From Marinobacter zhejiangensis (GTDB lineage: Bacteria; Pseudomonadota; Gammaproteobacteria; Pseudomonadales; Oleiphilaceae), in NCBI RefSeq assembly GCF_900114775.1, contig NZ_FOUE01000001.1, forward strand, positions 620,001-684,000: a stretch of DNA of 64,000 nucleotides, read 5' to 3'. This document shows, one piece after another, positions 33,688 through 42,610 of this stretch. Both the position numbers and the translations under genes were made by a program. The notes under the pieces are model-generated. The model was not told where the DNA came from, searched no databases, and worked only from the letters and a program-made list of their open reading frames with translations. Every line of letters starts with the position of its first letter. Within the stretch, counting starts at the first letter, position 1.

Positions 33688-35573
33688 CAGGCGGATTGCT
33701 TCTTCAGCAGGTCACGTTTCTTCAGGTGAACCAGAATCTGGGATACCGCCGCAGGCGTCACCCCCTGAATGCGCGATGCCTGGGCAATGGTTTCCGGTCG
33801 CACGGCGGTGAGCTTCTGCTTGATCTCGTTGGACAGGCCGCCGACGACCTCGTAATCCAGATCCTCCGGCAGGCGGGTGTTCTCGTTGCGGCGCAGGCGC
33901 TCGATCTCATCGGCCTGGCGCGAGATGTAGCCCTCGTACTTGATCTCGATTTCCACCTGGTCGGCTACCGCGTCGTCGTCGGCACGGGCAGCACCGATCT
34001 CGGCAATCTGTGGATAACTCATCTCTGGCCGCCGCAGCAACTCCGCCAGCGACTGGTCACGGGTCATTGGCTGATTGAGGTGGCCATTGGCGATGTCGCC
34101 CTGGGCAGTGCCCGGATGAATGCGGGTGGTTTCCAGGCGGTTGCGTTCGGCGGTAATGGCGTCGCGCTTGCGATTGAACAAATCCCAGCGGTGGTCATCC
34201 ACCAGTCCCAGCGTGCGACCGGTCTCGGTCAGGCGCAGGTCGGCGTTGTCTTCCCGCAGGATCAGCCGGTACTCGGCACGGCTGGTGAACATGCGGTAAG
34301 GCTCGGAGGTGCCCATGGTGATCAGGTCATCCACCAACACCCCAAGGTAGGCCTCATCCCGGCGCGGATACCACGGTTCTTTGTCCTGAGCCCGCAGCGC
34401 CGCATTAATGCCCGCCAGCATGCCCTGGGCGCCGGCTTCTTCGTAGCCTGTGGTGCCGTTGATCTGGCCGGCGAAATACAGCCCTTCGATGAACTTGGTC
34501 TCCAGGGTGTGGCGCAGGTCCTGGGGATTGAAATAATCGTACTCGATGGCGTAGCCCGGGCGGGTAATGTGGGCATTTTCAAAGCCCGGAATCGAGCGCA
34601 CCGCCGCCAGCTGGATATCAAACGGCAGGCTGGTGGAGATACCGTTGGGGTACAGTTCGTGGGTGGTCAGGCCTTCCGGCTCGACAAAGATCTGGTGAGA
34701 GTCCTTGTCGGCAAAGCGGTTGACCTTGTCTTCGATAGACGGGCAGTAACGAGGGCCAACGCCCTCAATGACGCCGGCAAACATCGGCGAACGATCGAAA
34801 CCGCTGCGGATGATGTCGTGGGTCTGCTCGGTGGTGCGGGTGACGTAACAACACACCTGCTCAGGGTGCTCGTCACGGGAACCGATAAACGACATCACCG
34901 GCGTGGGTGCATCGCCCCACTGCTCCTGCATGACGGAAAAGTCTACCGTGCGAGCGTCAATCCGCGGCGGCGTGCCGGTTTTCAGGCGGCCAACATTGAA
35001 CGGCAGCTCCCGAAGCCGCTGCGCCAGTGCGATGGATGGGGGATCACCGGCCCGGCCACCGTTGTGGTTCTGCATGCCGATGTGGATAACTCCACCCAGG
35101 AAAGTACCGGTCGTCAGCACCACCGACTGTGCATGAAAGCGAATGCCGGTCTGGGTAACAACACCGGCGACACGCTCGCCTTCCATGATCAGGTCATCGG
35201 CGGCCTGCTGGAACAGGGTCAGGTTGGGCTGGTTTTCCAGCATCTCCCGGATGGCGGCCTTGTACAGCACCCGGTCCGCCTGGGCACGGGTTGCCCGCAC
35301 GGCCGGCCCCTTACGGGAATTGAGCACACGGAACTGGATGCCGCCACGGTCGGTGGCACGGGCCATTGCGCCGCCCATGGCATCAATTTCCTTAACCAGG
35401 TGGCTTTTGCCAATACCGCCAATCGCCGGGTTACAGGACATTTGACCGAGGGTTTCGATGTTGTGGGTCAGCAGCAGCGTCGCACAGCCCATTCGGGCCG
35501 CCGCCAGTGCGGCTTCGGTGCCGGCATGGCCACCACCAATGACAATGACATCGAAACGGGTTGGAAAGTCCAC
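33687..35573 (-). CDS. mnmG: tRNA uridine 5-carboxymethylaminomethyl modification enzyme MnmG
   Basis: 628 residues, full length. FAD-binding [14 protein letters not shown] at the start, [32 protein letters not shown] and [13 protein letters not shown] are family signatures. With MnmE it modifies the wobble uridine of several tRNAs. Upstream is an AT-rich segment with perfect DnaA boxes. A -10-like TTATAC lies at 35617-35622 read leftwards, but no convincing -35 was found. Two more perfect DnaA boxes lie inside the coding region (34009-34017, 35081-35089). Confidence 0.97.
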   Translation of the reverse strand: MDFPTRFDVIVIGGGHAGTEAALAAARMGCATLLLTHNIETLGQMSCNPAIGGIGKSHLVKEIDAMGGAMARATDRGGIQFRVLNSRKGPAVRATRAQADRVLYKAAIREMLENQPNLTLFQQAADDLIMEGERVAGVVTQTGIRFHAQSVVLTTGTFLGGVIHIGMQNHNGGRAGDPPSIALAQRLRELPFNVGRLKTGTPPRIDARTVDFSVMQEQWGDAPTPVMSFIGSRDEHPEQVCCYVTRTTEQTHDIIRSGFDRSPMFAGVIEGVGPRYCPSIEDKVNRFADKDSHQIFVEPEGLTTHELYPNGISTSLPFDIQLAAVRSIPGFENAHITRPGYAIEYDYFNPQDLRHTLETKFIEGLYFAGQINGTTGYEEAGAQGMLAGINAALRAQDKEPWYPRRDEAYLGVLVDDLITMGTSEPYRMFTSRAEYRLILREDNADLRLTETGRTLGLVDDHRWDLFNRKRDAITAERNRLETTRIHPGTAQGDIANGHLNQPMTRDQSLAELLRRPEMSYPQIAEIGAARADDDAVADQVEIEIKYEGYISRQADEIERLRRNENTRLPEDLDYEVVGGLSNEIKQKLTAVRPETIAQASRIQGVTPAAVSQILVHLKKRDLLKKQSA

Positions 35574-35793
35574 ACGTCACCTCGGAACTCAGGGAGAAAA
35601 AATTGGGCGGGGAGTATAACGCCTCGCCCGCCAAAATGCAGTTTTAATGTGCAAATTTTAACCAGAATAGCCCGGGTCCGGGAATTTGTCGTATCGGGCC
35701 AGCGCCCTGGCCCGCGACTCAATTCATTCTGATCAAAAATCACTCATTATTTCAGTGGCTTGGAAAGCCTAGTTCAGAAAAGTTTTCAAAAAG

Positions 35794-35802
35794 TTATCCA
35801 CA
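35794..35802 (+). promoter_or_regulatory. DnaA box
   Basis: Perfect TTATCCACA at the left edge of the AT-rich segment upstream of mnmG. Confidence 0.7.
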
Positions 35803-35903
35803 AATAAATCGTTTTCCAAAACCCGCCAAAACAAAAACAACTATTTGATAAATAACAATTTTATAAAATTAACCCACGGATTATCCGGTGTTTATCCCTG
35901 AAC

Positions 35904-35912
35904 TTATCCACA
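35904..35912 (+). promoter_or_regulatory. DnaA box
   Basis: Perfect TTATCCACA at the right edge of the AT-rich segment, next to two TTATCC-containing near matches. Confidence 0.7.
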
Positions 35913-35929
35913 CGGCGGGGCCGTTATCC

Positions 35930-37807
35930 TCAGCGTCGGTCACCCCGTAATTTGGACACCTGCTGATAAAGCGCGTCGGCGCTGGCCTGCTCGGGTGGAA
36001 CCGGAGCTGATGCCACCAATTCAATGCGCGACCAGAACCGTTTCGGCAAATGCGAGAACGCCGGGCCACCACAATGACTGAAGAAACTGCCCCACAATCC
36101 CCGTAACGCCATCGGCACCACCGGCACCGGTCGCCGTTCCAGGATGACCTCAACGCCGCCGCGGAAGATATCAATATCGCCGTCTTTGGTCAGCTTGCCC
36201 TCCGGGAAGATGCACACCACATGGCCGGCATCGAGTTCCTCGTCGATACGCTCAAACGCCCGGTCGTAGATCTCCGGTACCCGATTGCGGGAGCCGATGG
36301 GAATGGTCTTCGCCAGCCGGAAGAAAGCTCCGAGGACCGGCGTCTTGAAGATCCGGTAGTCCATGACAAACCGCACCGGGCGACGCACCGCACCAGCAAT
36401 GACCAGGGCATCCATATAGGAGACATGATTGCAGACCAGCAACACTGGGCCTTCCTCAGGAATGTGGTGGAGGCCCTGGTGGCGAACCCGGTAGATCGTA
36501 TGGGACAGAACCCAGATCACGAAACGTAAGGCAAACTCCGGCACCTGCTGGTACACGAAGCCGGCCACGATCAGGTTCATGATCGACAGCACCAGGAAAA
36601 ACTCGGGGATCGACAACCCGATGATGCCCAGCATCACCACCCCCAGCAGCGCGCTCACCACCATGAACAGGGCGTTGAACACATTGAGCGCGGCAATCAC
36701 CCGGGCGCGCTTGGGTTCTGGCGTCTCCTGCTGGACAAACGCATACAGCGGCACGATGAACAGGCCACCAAACAGACCAATGCCCAGCAAGTCCAGGGCA
36801 ATGCGCTGGTACTCCCAGTGGGTCAGCACATACCACCAGTCAACCGCAGCGGTGGCCACCGGCATGTTCAGATAGATATCCACACCGAACAGGCTCAAAC
36901 CGAGGGAGCCAATCGGCACGATACCCAGCTCTACGCGGTGACCGGACAAACGTTCACACAAGGTGGAACCCAGGGCGATACCGACGGTGAAAATCGCCAG
37001 CAACAGGGTGACCACTGACTCATCCCCCAGCAGCTCTTTCTGGGCGAAGTTGGGGAACTGGGTGAGGTAGGCGGCACCGAGAAACCAGAACCAGGAGATC
37101 GCCATGATACTGAGCAACACCGAGTGGTTTTCCCGTGCCATGCCCATCAACCGCCAGGTTTCCCGAAGCGGGTTGAAACGAACCTTGAGGTCGGCATCGC
37201 CAATCGGGGTTGTCGGTACCTTGCGGGCCACCAGGTAACCCACCACGGCCATCACCAACACTCCGATGGCAGCCACCCGTTGCGGCTGGTCACCGGCCAT
37301 GATCAGGCCGGCAGCCAGGGTACCCAGCAGGATGGCCACGAAGGTGCCCATTTCAACCAGGGCATTGCCCCCCACCAGCTCATCGTCCTTGAGCACTTCT
37401 GGCAAAATAGCGTACTTGACCGGGCCAAAGAACGCCGACTGGGTGCCCATCAGGAACAGCAGCAGCAGCAAGACTTCATACCAGCCCTGCCAGAGTCCCA
37501 CGGCGGCGATCGCCATGATGGCGATTTCCAGCAGCTTGACCCGGCGAATCACCATGGATTTTTCATACTTGTCGGCAATCTGGCCGGCGATGGCGGAGAA
37601 CAGGAAAAACGGCAGGATAAACAGGAACGCCGCCAGGTTAACCACTACATCGGTGGATAACCCCAACAGACTGCCGGTGGTGTAGGTCACCAGCAACAGC
37701 AAGGCGTTCTTGTAAAGGTTGTCGTTGAACGCGCCAGAAAACTGCGTCAGGAAAAACGGTAGGAAACGGCGCTCCCGCAATAACCTGAACTGACTGTGAT
37801 CGGCCAT
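35930..37807 (-). CDS. MFS lysophospholipid transporter fused to a PlsC-type acyltransferase
   Basis: 625 residues in two parts. Residues about 1-410 are a 12-helix major-facilitator transporter with the LplT-like start RRFLPFFLTQFSGAFNDNLY. Residues about 420-625 are a 1-acylglycerol-phosphate-type acyltransferase with the HX4D motif in CNHVSYMDAL and FPEGKLTKDG. In E. coli, LplT brings lysophospholipid across the inner membrane and Aas, an acyltransferase-ligase, re-acylates it; some species fuse all three parts. Here the C-terminal AMP-binding (acyl-ACP synthetase) part is absent, so the acyl donor must come from elsewhere. The gene stands alone, with 224 bases to the RND pump genes upstream. 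Confidence 0.88.
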   Translation of the reverse strand: MADHSQFRLLRERRFLPFFLTQFSGAFNDNLYKNALLLLVTYTTGSLLGLSTDVVVNLAAFLFILPFFLFSAIAGQIADKYEKSMVIRRVKLLEIAIMAIAAVGLWQGWYEVLLLLLFLMGTQSAFFGPVKYAILPEVLKDDELVGGNALVEMGTFVAILLGTLAAGLIMAGDQPQRVAAIGVLVMAVVGYLVARKVPTTPIGDADLKVRFNPLRETWRLMGMARENHSVLLSIMAISWFWFLGAAYLTQFPNFAQKELLGDESVVTLLLAIFTVGIALGSTLCERLSGHRVELGIVPIGSLGLSLFGVDIYLNMPVATAAVDWWYVLTHWEYQRIALDLLGIGLFGGLFIVPLYAFVQQETPEPKRARVIAALNVFNALFMVVSALLGVVMLGIIGLSIPEFFLVLSIMNLIVAGFVYQQVPEFALRFVIWVLSHTIYRVRHQGLHHIPEEGPVLLVCNHVSYMDALVIAGAVRRPVRFVMDYRIFKTPVLGAFFRLAKTIPIGSRNRVPEIYDRAFERIDEELDAGHVVCIFPEGKLTKDGDIDIFRGGVEVILERRPVPVVPMALRGLWGSFFSHCGGPAFSHLPKRFWSRIELVASAPVPPEQASADALYQQVSKLRGDRR

Positions 37808-38031
37808 AGAACCTGTCTCCTCCTGACTGAGAATGTCGCCAACACCTTGATCTGATTACTTGATCTGATTAAGAGTGCAACCATGCGACAAACTCCTCAT
37901 GGGAGCAACAAGAATTGCTTCGAGTTCCGTTGGCTGCATTGTGGGAATCCGGGCGGGTGCCGCTGGGTCAGGCAGCTGGGCGGCACTTTCAGTCAGTAGC
38001 CGCCCAGACTCTCCAATACACAGTGGCGACG

Positions 38032-41000
38032 CTAGAAATCTTCCGGCCGGGGGGATTGCGGCATGGCCGTGTGACCGCTGCCGCCGCCCTGCCTCAGTGC
38101 CTGTCGCTCCAACTCCTTCTCGACGGCGTTGGCGGGTTGGGCAAAGCGGGCCAGCAGCTGGTAGAGCACCGGGATGATGAACAGGGTCAGGGTGGTGGCA
38201 AACACCAGACCACCGAGGATGACCATACCGATGGCGGCCCGGCTCTCGGCGCCAGCGCCCGTGGCCAGCACCAGCGGAACCGCCCCGAACACCGTCGATA
38301 CCGTGGTCATCAGCACCGGCCGGAAGCGCAGGATGGCGCCCTGGAGAATGGCTTCATGGAGTTCGTAACCGCGATCCCGCAGCTGGTTGGCAAATTCGAC
38401 GATCAGGATGCCGTTCTTCGCCATCAACCCAAGGAGCATGATGATGCCGATCTGGCTGTAGATATTGAGGCTGATACCGCTCCACCACAACGCCACCAGG
38501 GCACCGGTGACCGCCAGCGGCACCGACAGCATGATGATCATCGGATGGATCCAGCTCTCGAACTGCGCCGCCAGTACCAGGAATACGATCACAAAGGCCA
38601 GGGCGAAGGTGACGTAGATCGCCGCCGACGATTCCTCGAACTCCCGGCTCAGGCCCTTGTAGCTGATTCGGGCCTCCGGTGGCAGCGTATCCACGGCCAG
38701 GTCCGAGAGGTACGCCAGCGCTGTCCCCAGGTCGTAGCCATCGGCCAGCGAGCCGCTGATCACCACCGCCGGCAAGCGGTCAACCCGGCGCAGGTCCGGG
38801 TTGGCGCCCTGCTCCGTCACCTCAACCAGCGCCTGCAACGGAATCAGTTCACCACCGCTGCGGGCCCTCAGGAATACCCGCCCCAGGTCTTCCGGGGTGG
38901 CCCGGTCGGCATCCGCCGCCTGGACAATCACATCGTATTCCCGGCCACGGTCCAGGTAGGTTGTCACCTGTCGCGAGGCCAGCATGGTCTGGAGCGTTGT
39001 GCCGACGTCTTCGATGGTGATGTCCAGGTCTGCGGCACGATCCCGGTCAATGCTCACCCGCAACTCCGGCCGGGTCAGCTCAAAATCGGTTTCCAGGTTG
39101 AGCAGGTTGGGGTTCGCCTTTGCCCGTTCGATCAACTCCTCACTCCAGGCCTGGACGGTGGCGTAGTCCGGACCACCCACCACCAGTTGCAACGGCTGGT
39201 TGAATCCCCGCTGGCCCAGCCCTGGCGGGTTGATGGCAGCGCCCCGTACCCCGGGTACGCTGGCCAGAATAGGCCATAGCTGACCAGTGATGGCCTGCTG
39301 CGGGGTGTCGCGCTGCTCCCACGGCGCCAGTCCCAGAATCATGAACGCCCGATCCTGCTCATCACGAAAGCCGACGATGGAAAGCTGGCGATCAACGTCA
39401 CCGGACTCCAGGTACGGCAGCAACTGGCTCTCAATCTTGCGAACGTGATGATCGGTGTAGTCCACCGTGGCGCCCTTTGGCGCGCTCACCGGCATGATGA
39501 TGACGCCACGGTCCTCGGTGGGCGCCAGTTCTTGGGGCAGACGGGGGAACACCACCGCCGCCAGCACCAACCCGGCCAGGCCAAGACCAAGCAATAGGCC
39601 CGGCTGGCGCAGTGACGCCCTGAGCAGGCGCTCGTACCCGCGGTTCAGTGCCGACAGCGCCCGTTCCGTCGCCATCCACAGGCGGTGACCTTCGGCGGTT
39701 TCCGGGCTGTGGCGGAGCCACTTGGAACACAGCATCGGTGCCAGCGTCAGTGCCACCAGACTCGACACCACGACGGCCGCGGCCAGGGTAAAACCAAACT
39801 CGGCAAACAAGCGGCCAATATTACCGCCCATGAACGAGATCGGTACGAACACCGCCACCAGCGTCAGGGTGGTGGCAATCACCGCGAACGCCACCTGCTT
39901 GGCGCCCCGGAACGAGGCCAGCAGCGGCGGCTCGCCCTCATCAATACGGCGCTGGATGTTCTCCAGCATGACAATGGCATCGTCCACCACCAAACCGATG
40001 GCGAGGATGATCGCCAGCAGGGTCAGGACGTTGACCGAGAACCCCAGTGCGCCAAGCCCGATAAAGGCGCCCACCACCGAAACCGGAATGGTGACCGCCG
40101 GGATCAGCGTCGCCCGCCACGACCGCAGGAACACGAAAATCACCAGGATCACCAGACTCACCGCCATGGCCAGGGTAATCATCACCTCCCGGATCGAGGC
40201 GCGGATAAAGATGGATTCGTCGTAGCTCTCGGCAATGGCGACTTCCGGTGGCAGGGTCTGGCGGATTTTCTCCAACTCTTCCCTTACCCGGTTGGACACC
40301 GCCACGGTATTGGCCTTGGACTGACGGATGATGCCCATACCAACCGCGGTCTGGCCGTTGGCCCGCAGGCGGCTGATGTCGGACTCCACTCCCATCTGGA
40401 CATTGGCGACATCCCCCAGTCGCAGCAGCTCGTTGCCATCGCGGCGGATGATCAGGTTGCGGAACTCTTCCACCGATGACAGCCGCCCCTCAGCCCGCAC
40501 GGTAAAATCGCGAGTGGTGGATTCCACCGATCCGGCCGGGTATTCCACATTGTTGGCCCGCAGCGCCCGCTCCACTTCGGCCACGGTGATGTCCCGGGCC
40601 GCGAGGCGTTGGCGATCAAGCCAGACCCGGATGGCGTAACGCCGTTCACCGCCGATCTGCACATCGGCGACACCGTCCAGCACCGAAAGCCGGTCTGCCA
40701 GCACCCGGTCGGCATAGTCACTGAGCTCGGCACTGTCCCAGACATCACTGCGCAGGGTCACCCACATCATGGGCCGGGCATCGGAGTTGGCCTTGCGGAC
40801 CACCGGGGCATCGGCCTCGTCCGGTAACAGGTTACGAACACTCGCCACCGCATCGCGGACGTCATTGGCGGCCACATCAATGTCGCGGGAGGTATTGAAT
40901 TCAATCGAGGTCCGGGACTCACCCTGTTCGGTGCTCGACTCGATACTGCGGATGCCTTCGATACCACTGATCGCCCCCTCAACCACCTGGGTGATCTGGG

Positions 41001-41181
41001 TATCCACCACTTCCGCCGCGGCCCCTTTATAGTCCGTGGAAATGGACACCACCGGTGGATCAATGTCCGGGTATTCCCGCACCGGCAGCCCCAAGAGCGC
41101 AGCAAGGCCAAACACCAGGATCAGCAGGCTGAGAACGGTGGCGAAAACCGGTCGTTTGATGGAAACGTCTGACAGGATCAT
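38032..41181 (-). CDS. RND-family multidrug efflux transporter, inner-membrane subunit
   Basis: 1049 residues, typical HAE1 size, 12 membrane helices with two large periplasmic loops. Start MILSDVSIKRPVFATVLSLL, REYPDIDPPVVSISTDY, and the proton-relay pair in GLVVDDAIVMLENIQRR. It would export drugs or other amphiphiles using the proton gradient. Its ATG overlaps the stop of the membrane-fusion gene by 4 bases, so the two form a coupled pair. No outer-membrane channel gene is adjacent, so a TolC-type partner must be encoded elsewhere. Substrates cannot be read from sequence. Confidence 0.95.
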   Translation of the reverse strand: MILSDVSIKRPVFATVLSLLILVFGLAALLGLPVREYPDIDPPVVSISTDYKGAAAEVVDTQITQVVEGAISGIEGIRSIESSTEQGESRTSIEFNTSRDIDVAANDVRDAVASVRNLLPDEADAPVVRKANSDARPMMWVTLRSDVWDSAELSDYADRVLADRLSVLDGVADVQIGGERRYAIRVWLDRQRLAARDITVAEVERALRANNVEYPAGSVESTTRDFTVRAEGRLSSVEEFRNLIIRRDGNELLRLGDVANVQMGVESDISRLRANGQTAVGMGIIRQSKANTVAVSNRVREELEKIRQTLPPEVAIAESYDESIFIRASIREVMITLAMAVSLVILVIFVFLRSWRATLIPAVTIPVSVVGAFIGLGALGFSVNVLTLLAIILAIGLVVDDAIVMLENIQRRIDEGEPPLLASFRGAKQVAFAVIATTLTLVAVFVPISFMGGNIGRLFAEFGFTLAAAVVVSSLVALTLAPMLCSKWLRHSPETAEGHRLWMATERALSALNRGYERLLRASLRQPGLLLGLGLAGLVLAAVVFPRLPQELAPTEDRGVIIMPVSAPKGATVDYTDHHVRKIESQLLPYLESGDVDRQLSIVGFRDEQDRAFMILGLAPWEQRDTPQQAITGQLWPILASVPGVRGAAINPPGLGQRGFNQPLQLVVGGPDYATVQAWSEELIERAKANPNLLNLETDFELTRPELRVSIDRDRAADLDITIEDVGTTLQTMLASRQVTTYLDRGREYDVIVQAADADRATPEDLGRVFLRARSGGELIPLQALVEVTEQGANPDLRRVDRLPAVVISGSLADGYDLGTALAYLSDLAVDTLPPEARISYKGLSREFEESSAAIYVTFALAFVIVFLVLAAQFESWIHPMIIMLSVPLAVTGALVALWWSGISLNIYSQIGIIMLLGLMAKNGILIVEFANQLRDRGYELHEAILQGAILRFRPVLMTTVSTVFGAVPLVLATGAGAESRAAIGMVILGGLVFATTLTLFIIPVLYQLLARFAQPANAVEKELERQALRQGGGSGHTAMPQSPRPEDF

Positions 41182-42293
41182 GGTGCCGGATTCGCTCCGC
41201 TGCTGGCCCAGGTCCGGTCCGCCAGATGATGATCCAGCATCGCTTCATCATCGGTGCTAACCTGGACCGATTCACCATTGCTGAGACGGTCCTGACCGGT
41301 CACTACCACCGCATCGTCCGCACTCAACCCACTCTGAATTTCCACCAGCCCGGGCTCGCGGCTACCAAGTGTCACTCGGGTTCGCTTTGCCACCCCGTCT
41401 TCCACCACAAACACAAAGCTGTCGGCTCCCCGCATCAGGATCGCCTGTTCCGGAATCACCAGTGCCTCGCGCTGGCCCAGGGTCAGGCTGACGGACATGA
41501 ACTGCCCCGGGCGCAGGCGGCCCTCGGAGTTATCCACAAGCGCCCGCACCGGCAGTGTCCGGCTCAGTTCACTGACCCGGGCTCCCAACTCCACCAGGGT
41601 TCCATGGAAGACCTGTCCGGGGTAAGCCGGGGTTTCCCCCGCCACCTGCTGGCCCTGAGCCAGTTGACCCAGGTAGCGCTCCGGCACAGAGAACTCCAGC
41701 TCCATCTCACGGGTATCGTCGAGGGTGGTGATCGTCTCGCCTTCACTCAGGTAGCTGCCCAGGGAGATATCGGTCAAACCGACAATCCCGGCAAATGGCG
41801 CTTCGATCCGGTGATTCTCCAGGCGGATTCGCGCGGCCACGCGCTGGGCCCGGGCAACATCGAGGGCGGTACGCAATTCATCGAGACGGGACTGGGCAAT
41901 GCTGTTGTTGGCGACCAGGCGGCTGGCGCGGTCGTACTGACGCTGGGCATCGGCAAACTGGGCATCCGCTACCTGCAGGTCGGCCTGGGCCTGACGATCA
42001 TCCAGCCGAACCAGCAATTGACCTTTGGCCACTACCTCACCGGGTTGAACGTTCAGTTCGACAACCCGGCCACTGACTTCCGCCGTTACCGCCACGGCCT
42101 GGCGGGATTTCAGGGTTCCCACGGCAGTCAGGGCATCAGCGACCACCTCCACCAGCGGAGTCGTGATATTGACCAAGCTCGGTGGACGGCTGCGGCCAGT
42201 CCCCGCCTCTTCCGTTGGCGCCAGCCACTGATAACCCATGGCCGTGATCACAGCCACCATCAGAATCGCCAGTGCGATCAGCCCTTGTTTCAC
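41178..42293 (-). CDS. RND efflux membrane-fusion (periplasmic adaptor) subunit
   Basis: 371 residues. One N-terminal membrane anchor (LIALAILMVAVITAMGY), a lipoyl-like half (GRVVELNVQPGEVVAKGQ), an alpha-hairpin coiled coil (about 100-165), the second lipoyl half (IEAPFAGIVGLTDISLGSYL) and beta-barrel domains. It bridges the RND pump to an outer-membrane channel. It precedes the pump gene with a 4-base overlap. A perfect DnaA box is embedded at 41530-41538. Confidence 0.93.
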   Translation of the reverse strand: MKQGLIALAILMVAVITAMGYQWLAPTEEAGTGRSRPPSLVNITTPLVEVVADALTAVGTLKSRQAVAVTAEVSGRVVELNVQPGEVVAKGQLLVRLDDRQAQADLQVADAQFADAQRQYDRASRLVANNSIAQSRLDELRTALDVARAQRVAARIRLENHRIEAPFAGIVGLTDISLGSYLSEGETITTLDDTREMELEFSVPERYLGQLAQGQQVAGETPAYPGQVFHGTLVELGARVSELSRTLPVRALVDNSEGRLRPGQFMSVSLTLGQREALVIPEQAILMRGADSFVFVVEDGVAKRTRVTLGSREPGLVEIQSGLSADDAVVVTGQDRLSNGESVQVSTDDEAMLDHHLADRTWASSGANPAP

Positions 42294-42610
42294 TCCCTAC
42301 CCCTTATCGAAAATCGTCGCCTGGAATTGGCATTTCAGGCCATAGATCTTGGATGACCTGAACTCGGTCAAATAGTTCAAACAGTGCTGCCAAGCCCATC
42401 CTGCCACGGCTAAGGCCCCGTTTCCGCTGTTTTTACATGAAATTTACCCGCTTCAATATGCCCCCTCATTTCAATCCATTGTCTTTCCTGACAGGCGCAA
42501 AAGCCGATGGGTCAATGCCTGCATCCCTGGCGCGCCGTAAAACTGACGCCAATGAATGGCCAACGCTGCGCCATTCCCGCCAATGAGAAGAATGACAGAG
42601 GTTGTTGACT
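42294..42610. other. Divergent non-coding region between the RND pair and the acyl-CoA dehydrogenase
   Basis: 317 bases with no supported gene; it must carry promoters for both directions. I could not place a convincing sigma70 pair. GAGG at about 42598-42601 serves as ribosome site for the dehydrogenase. Confidence 0.5.

Larger units (their letters stand above)
35574..35929. other. AT-rich origin-like region upstream of mnmG
   Basis: 356 bases without a gene. The stretch from about 35770 to 35880 is strongly AT-rich (for example GATAAATAACAATTTTATAA). It is flanked by perfect DnaA boxes TTATCCACA at 35794-35802 and 35904-35912, with related TTATCCGGT (35881) and TTATCCCTG (35892) close by. 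This is the layout of an E. coli-type oriC, which also lies beside mnmG, but gene orientation favours the rpmH-dnaA gap as the main origin. Its role here is open. Confidence 0.5.

Noticed and set aside
33576..35732. A 718-codon open frame antisense to mnmG
   Set aside because: It mirrors a fully conserved gene, shows no motifs, and runs past both gene ends; codon-bias shadow.
37840..37880. Short direct repeat TTGATCTGATTA near 37.85 kb as an operator
   Set aside because: Two tandem copies of about 10 bases in an intergenic space with no recognised regulator nearby; too little to support a feature.
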